64,000 nucleotides of DNA. Source: Rebecca billardiae RCC1528. Lineage: Eukaryota > Haptophyta. Below, piece by piece: positions 57,001-64,000 of the stretch. The notes under the pieces are model-generated. The model saw only the letters and a list, made by a program, of their open reading frames with translations. It made no database searches and was not told where the DNA came from. The translations under genes and the position numbers were made by a program. Within the stretch, counting starts at the first letter, position 1; each line of letters opens with the position of its first letter. Location of the stretch: positions 3,224,001 through 3,288,000 of the forward strand of contig OZ251225.1 of the NCBI GenBank assembly GCA_965240325.2, read 5' to 3'.

Positions 57001-58447
57001 GTCGGCTGGCGCGGCCGCGAGTGCGTACGCGCACACGCCCGCGCAGCCCAAGATGCCGGCGGAGATCCTCGAGCGCGATGGACGCACGCCCGGCGCGGCG
57101 CTCACGCGCGTGGGCGGGCTCGAGGCGTGCTGCGCGGGCGACCTCGAGCGCGCGCGCGCGCTCGCCCGCGAGCGCGGCTGGGTGGCGGCGCACGCGTGCG
57201 ACCGGCAGGGCACAACCGCGCTGATGTGGGCAGCCGGGTACGGCCGGCTGCCTGTCGTGCGCTGGCTGCTCGAGGAGGTGGGCGCGGCCGTCGACGCGGC
57301 GAACAAGGACGGACGGACCGCGCTCATGTGGGCGTGCAAGAACGGCCAGCTCGACGTGGTCGACCACCTGCTCAACAGCGCGCGCGCCGACCCGACGCTG
57401 CGCATGAAAAAGGGTGGCTCCTCCGCCTTCGACTGGGCGGTGGCGGGCGGCAGCATCCCCGTGGTCGAGCTGCTCGCCGCGCACCCCGGCGTGGACATCC
57501 ACGCGACCAACCTCACGGGCTGCGCGCCCGTGCACTGGGCGGCCGCCGCCGGCCACCAGCACGTGTGCGAATGGCTGCTCGCGCGCGGCGCCGACTTTGG
57601 CGCTGTGAACGACTGGCGGCACGGCGCGGTCGTGAAGGCGGCGTGGCGGGGCCACTGCGAGCTGCTGCGCTGGCTGGTCGACCCGGACGCGGGCGGGCCG
57701 TGGCGCGAGTGCGCGGGGCAGCTCGAGCTGCCCGACCACGAGGGCACCACGCCCGCAAACCTCGCGCGCGCGGCGGGCCAGCAGGCCACAGCGGCAGTCC
57801 TCGATCGAATTGCTGCGGCGGCGGCAGCCGCGGCGGCGGCGGCGCGCGGCGGGAGCGGCGAGGCTGCTCCGAGCGCGGACGCCGTCGCCGGCGCACCGCC
57901 GGCGCCCTCCTCCGCCCCCGCGCCCCCCGCCGCCCGCCCGCGATACGTGCCCAAGTCGGACCGCGCCGAGTGGCTCGGCCTCAAGCTCGAGCACGCGCTC
58001 CTGCGCATGGCCTTCCACGGCGTCGGCGCCGAGTGGTCGCGACTCTGGGAGCCCGCGCTGCAGGCGAATCGCTCGCGGCCGCTCACGGAGGATGAGCGGC
58101 GGTGGCGCCGTCGCATCCTCAAGCGCCGCGCCGCGGTGAGCAGCCGGTACCAGTCGGAGGTGCTCAACAAGATGCGGCACGACGAGAAGGCCAAGCTACT
58201 CGCTGAGCTCAAGCGCGCGCTGGCGGAGGGCGCGCTGACAGACGCACACCAGCGGCTGGTCGCCGAGCGTGGCGTGGCGGCCTTTGAGCACGAGCTGCGC
58301 GAGGCCGCTACTGCCGACGCTGCCGGGAGCCCAGAGGCCGGCGCCACCGCAGTCCTCCGGGATGAGACTCCGAGGGCAGAGCCGCACGTACACCGGGTGC
58401 TCGCCGAGACGACGGCAAACGGTGGCGGGCCCGCAGCAAATCGGTGA
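54010..58447 (+). CDS. FkbH-type glyceryl-transfer protein fused to acyl carrier domain and ankyrin repeats
   Basis: Two exons are inferred: 54010-54777 and 54935-58447 (about 1,426 residues). The intron is GTGAGCAGC...GGGCAG, between LLSKNDERQ and VLATIATRG. The N-terminus VVATFSAEVVLRQLGEWL...LNIILFRTEDW is typical of FkbH-domain proteins. The HAD catalytic motif is KLVAVDCDHTLWDGIVSEDG (about 205), then RVNWRPKPTNLAELLAEL, HACVIDDDPLE and a GNAT-like part (RVAQLSQRTNQCN, RFGEYGLVGAMLL, LHMSCRVLHRGVEHAML). A carrier domain follows with LGVDSMEALVLVE, the Ser (about 833) being the phosphopantetheine site. At about 1010-1214 ankyrin repeats appear (GTTALMWAAGYGRLPVVRWLL, and others), then a basic helical tail. 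In bacteria FkbH moves a glyceryl unit from 1,3-bisphosphoglycerate onto a carrier protein for polyketide assembly. No PKS lies nearby. Confidence 0.88.
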
Positions 58448-59163
58448 CGACGTCGCAGTGAGTCAGTGACGACTTCGTCGTCCCCGCGCTGACCAGTGAC
58501 CTGATTCGTGTCGTCCTTCATCGACCTTCGTCAATTCGACTGATTGTCAATTGTCGTCCTCGGCCCTCGAACCTTCACGACGACGACGGGCCGTTGAAGC
58601 CCCGAAGCCAGCGCAGCCGAGCGGCGGGGCGAGCTGCGCCAGCGGCCGAGGGGTGACCGCCGAGCCGCAGCAGTCGTGATGAGTCGATTCAGCGATATTC
58701 TGCTCGACTGCTCCCGCGAAGACGGCGGGCCGAAGTGCTCGTCATCATCCTAATATATATATATATATATATGTGGCGTTATAGGGGACGCCTTGTACGA
58801 GCCGGGCATGGCCGCATCATGGCGGAGTGGCTAGACATATATAATATATATATACCGCCGTCCAGATGAGTCACAGCAGTATCATGATGATACGTAGTAT
58901 GATGTGTTCACACAGAGACACGCAAGAACATGTCTGTACATCGGCAGGACAGGATGCAACGTCATGCGGTCATGCCTTGTGCTTGGAATCGTGTCGCGGA
59001 CGCACGAGTCAGACTCAGTGCGGATGACACCAGTGCTCGTCTGTCCACGGGCCGGGGGGTGCGCCGCGGCAGCCCCACAGCACCTGGCCGCCACCGTGCG
59101 TCATCGGCGCGACAAGGGCGTCCGTCCGATGCGGCCGTCGACCCGCCCGACGTGACGAGCCGC
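58448..59163. other. Intergenic spacer with short TA runs
   Basis: Convergent 3' flanks. (TA)n occurs at 58752-58773 and 58836-58854. No gene can be supported; small ORFs at 58900-59160 are motif-free. Confidence 0.6.
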
Positions 59164-60597
59164 TTACTCGACAATGGCCGACTCTCCGCGCTCCGAGAGC
59201 TCCGCTGCGGTCGGCATGTCCGCAGCGACGAGCTGCTGCAGCTCCTCCGGCGACACGTTGCCGTCCGAGCTCGGGTCGAGCTTCTCGATGAAGAGGCGGT
59301 TCGCCTGGCGCATGCGCGCGCGGTCGATGGCGTTACGCACAGTGCGCGCGTTCGAGAAGAACGGCAGCTCCATGCGCTTGGTGATGTAGTCCTTGAGCAC
59401 CGGGATCGCGTCGTCCGCGAACGAGTACTCGAGCTCGCGCGCCATCACCTTGGCAATGTCGACGAGCTCCTCCGGCTCGTAGTTGGGGAAGTCGATGTGG
59501 TTGCCGATGCGCGAGGACATGCCCGGGATGTACGAGAAGAACTTGTCCATGCGGTCCTTGTACCCGGCGAGCGTGACGATCAGGTCGTCCTTCTGGTTCT
59601 CCATCACGTTGAGCAGGATCTCGATCGACTCCTGGCCGTAGTCCTTGTCGTTGGCCGCGTTGTACAGGTAGTACGCCTCGTCAATCAGCAGGATGCCGCC
59701 GAAGGCCTTCTTGATCATCTCCTTCGTCTTCGGCGCGGTGTGGCCGACGTACTGGCCGACAAGGTCGTCGCGCGTCGCGACGACCACGCCGCCGTGGCGG
59801 CAGTAGCCCATGCGCTGCAGGATCTGGCCCATGCGCATCGCGACGGTCGTCTTGCCCGTGCCGGGCGCACCCGTGAAGCACATGTGCAGCGAGGGGATCG
59901 AGGTGTCGAGGCCGAGCTTGCGGCGCATCTTGTCGATCACCAGCAGCGACGCGATGTCGCGCACGCGCTGCTTCACCGGGACGAGGCCGATCATGTCGTT
60001 GTCCAGCTCCTCCAGCACCTCGACCACGCCGTCGCGGTACATGAAGTCCTCGACCTGGACAGAGGGACAGGCGGGGCGCGCGGGGCCGGGGCCGGGGGGC
60101 GCGCGTGAGCGGGTGGGTCGGCGAGGGGAGTGCCGAGCCAGACGCGGCGACTTCGAGCATGCTCGCGCACCACCCTCGCGTGCGCGCGCGCGCGCTCTCT
60201 GCCACGCGCGCGCGCGCGCGCGCGGGTAGCTGCGGGCGCGCGTCCGGACCTTGCCCGCGGGCGTGTCGTCAGGGATCGCGTTCATCGCCGCGATCTTCTT
60301 CTGGCGGCGCATGCGCTTCTCCTCCTCGGCCTTGAGCGCGGCCATCGCCTCCTCCTCCTCCTTCCGGCGCTCGACATCCGCCTCCTTGAGCGCGTCCGAC
60401 AGCTTGCGGTAGTTACCCGCGTTCGGGTCGCCCGCCATCGCCTTGTCCTCATCGAACTGCAGACCACCGCCGCCCGAGGACATCGTCACGGCGACGCGCG
60501 AGGGCGCGACACGCGACTTCACCGGCGCCATCGGGCCGGTGTGCATGGCCTCGGCGCCGAGGAGCAGGCAGGCCGCGAGCGGGAGCGTGCGCCACAT
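59164..60597 (-). CDS. cbbX: Red-type Rubisco activase CbbX, nuclear-encoded with plastid leader
   Basis: Two exons are inferred: 60597-60250 and 60054-59164 (412 residues). The intron is GTCCGGACG...GTCCAG. The start at 60597 gives a signal peptide ([17 protein letters not shown]) followed by a transit-like stretch to about residue 40 and a charged coiled region ([22 protein letters not shown]). Exon 2 is CbbX throughout: [19 protein letters not shown], Walker [36 protein letters not shown] (pore loop), Walker [33 protein letters not shown]-like [13 protein letters not shown], and the sensor-2 region [21 protein letters not shown]. This AAA+ ring pulls the large-subunit C-terminus of red-type (form ID) Rubisco to free inhibited sites. 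It therefore places red-type Rubisco in this organism. Red algae pair a plastid- and a nuclear-encoded CbbX. Confidence 0.95.
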   Translation of the reverse strand: MWRTLPLAACLLLGAEAMHTGPMAPVKSRVAPSRVAVTMSSGGGGLQFDEDKAMAGDPNAGNYRKLSDALKEADVERRKEEEEAMAALKAEEEKRMRRQKKIAAMNAIPDDTPAGKVRTRARSYPRARARAWQRARARAREGGARACSKSPRLARHSPRRPTRSRAPPGPGPARPACPSVQVEDFMYRDGVVEVLEELDNDMIGLVPVKQRVRDIASLLVIDKMRRKLGLDTSIPSLHMCFTGAPGTGKTTVAMRMGQILQRMGYCRHGGVVVATRDDLVGQYVGHTAPKTKEMIKKAFGGILLIDEAYYLYNAANDKDYGQESIEILLNVMENQKDDLIVTLAGYKDRMDKFFSYIPGMSSRIGNHIDFPNYEPEELVDIAKVMARELEYSFADDAIPVLKDYITKRMELPFFSNARTVRNAIDRARMRQANRLFIEKLDPSSDGNVSPEELQQLVAADMPTAAELSERGESAIVE

Positions 60598-60958
60598 CGT
60601 GTTGATTGCTTGTCGGACGTCGCTCGCTCCTCGCCGCGACGAGCGCGCCGAAAGACGCAATCTCGGCCGCGAACAGCGATGAAGCTCGCGCAACCAGATT
60701 GTGGCAATTGATGCGGCGTGGGTATTTGCGGCTGGCAACGCGGCCAACAGCGTCCGGTCGCAAGTCGCCGTGAGTCCGCGTCTGGCGTCTGGAAGATGCG
60801 ATCATGCCACCGGAGTTTCGTCGGTCACCGCAAACACGGCGGTTTTTCGTGAAAATAAAAGGCGCCGAAAACTCGAGCCGGACTGTCTCACGTCCGGGCC
60901 GTGCACCGGGCACCAGCCGACGCAGCACGGCGCCGTATCGCTGCCGGCTGCGTAGCAC
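60598..60958. promoter_or_regulatory. Divergent spacer between CbbX and nitronate monooxygenase
   Basis: A 361-bp interval between opposite start codons with an AT-richer patch (GGTTTTTCGTGAAAATAAAAGG) near 60840. Promoters of both genes are expected here. No separate gene is seen. Confidence 0.4.
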
Positions 60959-62070
60959 ATGTCGTTCAGGCTTTTCCACCATCGGCTACGCCTGCCAGTG
61001 ATAGGCTCGCCGCTCTTCATCGTGTCCAACCCAGAGCTCGTCATTGCCCAGTGCAAGGCCGGCATTGTCGGCTCCTTCCCCTCGCTGAACGCGCGCACGC
61101 CCGAGCTGCTCGAGCAGTGGCTCGAGCGCATCGAGCGCGAGCTGCGCGACGCCGCGGCAGGGGGAGCAGTCGTCGCGCCGTTTGCGGTGAACCAGATCTG
61201 CCACTCGTCCAACGACCGCTTGCGCCAGGACCTCGAGCTCTGCGTGCGCTTCCGCGTGCCGATCGTGATCACGTCGCTGCAGGTGAGCAAGGAGGTCATC
61301 GATGCCGTCCACTCGTACGGCGGGCACGTGCTCCACGACGTGATATCCGTGCGCCACGCGAAGAAGGCCATCTCGCTGGGCGTCGACGGGCTCATCCCGG
61401 TGTGCGCTGGCGCCGGTGGGCACGCCGGCACGCTCTCGCCCTTTGCGCTCGTGCGCGAGCTGCGCAGCTTCTTCTCTGGGCCGATCGCGCTGTCCGGCTC
61501 GATCAGCGACGGAGCGTCGGTGCTCGGCGCGCTCGCGATGGGCGCCGACCTGGCGTACATGGGCACGCGCTTCATCGCGAGCGCGGAGGCCAACGCCGAC
61601 GACGAGTACAAGAAGATGCTCTTCGAGTCGAGCGCGAGTGACATTGTGTACAGCTCACTCTTCACCGGCGTGCACGGGAACTACCTGGGCGGCTCGATCA
61701 AGAAGGCGGGCCTCGACCCCACCGCGCTCCCGGAGGCGGATAAGACGTCGATGAACTTCGGGTCGGCCAAGAAGGGAGGGAACACGGGCGCCAAGGCGTG
61801 GAAGGACATCTGGGGCTCCGGTGCGTAGTGCCGCACGCAGCGCGCCACCAGCGTGCGGGTTCCCGCCGGCGTGCGCTGTGCTGCCTGCGATGCGCCCGCG
61901 CGCCTTGCACTCACCGACCACCGAGGCGCTTGCCGCACGCTTCTTGCGCCGACGCTACCGCAGGCCAGGGGATAGGCAGCATCGTTGACGCGCCACCAGT
62001 GTCCACGCTTGTGGACCGGCTGGAGGCCGAGTTCACCGCCGCTCAGACACAGCTGAGGTCCAAGCTATGA
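60959..62070 (+). CDS. Nitronate monooxygenase (2-nitropropane dioxygenase family)
   Basis: Two exons are inferred: 60959-61820 and 61964-62070 (322 residues). The intron is GTGCGTAGT...CCGCAG; without splicing the frame stops at 61828, while splicing joins DIWGSG to QGIGSIVDAPPVSTLVDRL, a normal family ending. Hallmarks of the FMN barrel are PVIGSPLFIVSNPELV, GIVGSFPSLNARTPELLE, PFAVNQICHSSNDRL, IVITSLQ, HDVISVRHAKKAISLGVDGLI, the glycine-rich phosphate loop GAGGHAGTLSPFALV, IALSGSISDGASVLGALAMGADLAYMGTRFIAS, and FTGVHGNYL. It oxidises nitronates such as 3-nitropropionate with FMN and oxygen. There is no leader, so a cytosolic or, if the start lies upstream, mitochondrial enzyme. It is of bacterial length and type, as is usual in algae. 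Confidence 0.92.
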
Positions 62071-62365
62071 AGTATGAGTCACTGGCGTCACTGCTTTAGT
62101 GCTTAGCTCATCGAAAGAACAATTATATATATATGTGTATATATATGTATGTATATATATATATACATATATATACTGAGTCACTGACGGTCTGAGTGAG
62201 ACTGTCTGTGAGTGACGGGACATCGGAGTATCCGCATGGATCGCGACCGTACTGGCACGCGGACTCGGTCAGCACGGACTGCTCGGGTTGATGACTCGTC
62301 GGTCATTCCGAAGATCATCCAGCCATCGCATGCTGGATGATGACGAATGACGATCTGAGCCAGAT
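62071..62365. other. Intergenic spacer with TA/TATG simple sequence
   Basis: Between converging genes. A TA run interrupted by TG (62122-62176) is followed by ACTGAGTCACTGACGG-type words. No gene is seen. Confidence 0.6.
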
Positions 62366-64000
62366 TCAAGCGACCGAGGCGGAGGCACTCGCGGTTGCGG
62401 TCGTCGAGGTTGCGGGCGTCTCGGCCGCTGACGAGCCGGTGGCAGTCGCCCCGCCTCTGCCCGGCGCTGACGTGGCTCGTCGGACTGACGATGAACCCGA
62501 CGTTTCCTGCACCGCCGGCGGGTCGATTGGCTTCTCTGCGAGCGCAGCTGCACGCTGCGTCAGCGTGAGGACGGCCGAGGGCTGGTACCACTGCTGACTC
62601 AGCGACGGGCTGCGCGCGCGCGCCTTTGTGCCCGAGCCGCGCCTGTCGTGCGGGATTGACTGCGGCTGCTTTGGGTCGAGCGGCATCATCCTCTGGTGGA
62701 TCACCTCGAGGATGCGCTCCTCGACCGTTGGGTGGCGGGCGATGACCTCGCGCATGTCCTGGATCGTGAGCCTGAGCAGCAGCGCGAACGAGATGGTCTC
62801 GATGGTCGCGCTGCGCACGCGCGCCGACTCGACGCCGACTACGGCCATCTCGCCGAAGAAGTGGCCCGCGTACAGCGTCGCCACGCGCCCCTGCCGCCGC
62901 GGGCGCCGCGGGCGTCGCACGCGCGCGCCGTGTGAGCACGACACGCACGCCTGGGCGCGCGCGCACGCCAGCGCGCGCACGCCGGGCGCGCGACGGCGCT
63001 CGAGCGCGCACCCGGTCGCGCTTGGCCACGCGCACGGAGCCCTGCTTGATGACGTACATCGCGTCGCCGTCGTCGCCCTCGGCGAACACAAGCTCGTTGG
63101 GCGCGTACAGCAGCGGCTTGATGCGCCACAGCACGTCGACGACGGCGGCCTCGGGCACGTCGCGGAAGAAGGGCACCTTGACGATCAGCTCGCCGTGCGC
63201 GGCGAGCAGCGCCTGCGCCTGCAGCTTGGGCGAGACGCCCTCGAGCACCTTGGACTCGTCGAACATCAGGTTGGACTGGCCGTAGAAGCGGAACCACTCA
63301 CGCAGCGCCTGCCGCGTGCCGAGCGGCAGGTTGTTGCGCTCCATGTAGCTGTTGAGCTCGTCGATGCGCTCGATCATGCGCAGCTGCGCCTTGTTCTTGT
63401 CCGTGACCGCCTTGATCGTGTTGGTGATCCCAAACGTGAAGGTGAACGCGCCGATGCCCATCACGAAGATCGCAAAGCCGCGCTCAAGCGTGTTGGACGG
63501 GTAGATGCCGCCCGTGCCCGTGCCGGGCGACATCTGGCTGAACGCCCAGAAGAGCGAGGCGACGTACTGGTCGAGCGCGTCGGCGTCGGCGAGGTCGGAG
63601 TTCACCAGCCAGCTCGAGCCGTAGTGCTCGATCCTGCCGAGCGTGTAGTCGCCGCACAGGAACCACGCGGCGGCAAACCAGTGCGCCACGACGAGCGTGG
63701 CGAATGCGAACTTGACGACCACGCGCGTCGAGCGCGGCACGAGCAGCATCACGCCCGAGCGCATGAAGACGTGGAGCAGGCCGGGCAGCCGCAGCAGGCG
63801 GACGAGCGTGAGCCAGTGCCGCCGCATCCACGCCGGCTGAAGCAGGTCCCACGGGATCGCCGAGACCAACGCCACCGGGAACTCGGTGCGCGCGTACTGG
63901 CGCGCAATCTCGACCGGCTCCATCGAGACGCGACCGGTCGGAGTGATCACGCCTGTGCGGAAGCCGAGCACGACGTCGAGGAGGAAGAAGGCGTCGTTGA
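62366..64000 (-). CDS. Cyclic-nucleotide-gated cation channel, 5' end beyond the window
   Basis: Two exons are seen: 64000-63012 (continuing past the window) and 62890-62366. The intron starts GTGCGCGC and ends GGCAG. Reading from the window edge: end of S3 (NDAFFLLDVVLGFRTG), the S4 region with Arg/His every few residues (RRHWLTLVRLLRLPGLL), S5 (FAFATLVVAHWFAAAWFLCGD), a pore region LDQYVASLFWAFSQMSPGTG, S6 (FAIFVMGIGAFTFTFGITNTI), a C-linker (LREWFRFYGQSNLMFDE), then the cNMP-binding domain split by the intron: PNELVFAEGDDGDAMYVIKQGSVRVAK and LYAGHFFGEMAVVG...RVRSATIE. The FGE and Arg of the phosphate-binding cassette are present, so nucleotide binding is plausible. The usual GYG filter is absent. 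The C-terminal 100 residues are Ser/Ala-rich and disordered. Confidence 0.87.

Overview
The window looks like nuclear DNA of a eukaryotic alga with a red-lineage secondary plastid, most plausibly a haptophyte. This is an inference. The support is: very GC-rich coding sequence with small GT-AG introns of about 80-250 bp whose donors often read GTGCGC or GTGAG; nuclear genes with bipartite signal-plus-transit leaders that lack the Phe typical of stramenopile or cryptophyte leaders (a fibrillin, the red-type Rubisco activase CbbX, a K/P/A-rich protein); and no bacterial operon signals. I infer 21 protein-coding genes and no RNA genes.

Layout. At 1-0.9 kb is a phosphatase-like protein with an inserted J domain. 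A 4.8 kb gene-poor spacer with microsatellites and degenerate repeats follows. From 5.7 to 34.8 kb lie a steroid-reductase/enoyl-reductase-like enzyme, a carbohydrate-type sulfotransferase, a secreted kinase-like membrane protein, a plastid fibrillin, a Notch-repeat plus kringle membrane protein, a fused ABC ATPase-MlaE permease, a nardilysin-like M16 peptidase, a second sulfotransferase, a secreted ATP-grasp-like protein, a fucokinase/GDP-fucose pyrophosphorylase homologue, a seven-exon USP-type deubiquitinase and an unknown 197-residue protein. From 35.15 to 46.63 kb lies a nested repeat locus bounded by terminal inverted repeats set in (TA)n tracts. It holds two smaller TIR-bounded blocks and a 3,923-bp unit present 2.2 times. 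From 46.9 kb to the end are a palmitoyl-protein thioesterase with a coiled-coil tail, a RING protein, a K/P/A-rich plastid-type protein, a MAPEG-like protein, an FkbH-ACP-ankyrin fusion, CbbX, a nitronate monooxygenase and a cyclic-nucleotide-gated channel cut by the window end.

Genes mostly alternate strand, giving eight head-to-head pairs whose start codons are about 38-460 bp apart, so many promoters are probably shared. Functional themes are glycan and sulfate chemistry (two sulfotransferases, the fucose salvage enzyme), plastid function (fibrillin, CbbX, ABC/MlaE) and membrane proteins. The strongest candidates for something new are the FkbH-ACP-ankyrin protein, the nested TIR locus, the ABC-MlaE fusion, and the J-domain/pseudophosphatase protein. 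Exon borders were placed by reading splice consensus, frame and protein-family continuity. None has been checked against transcripts.
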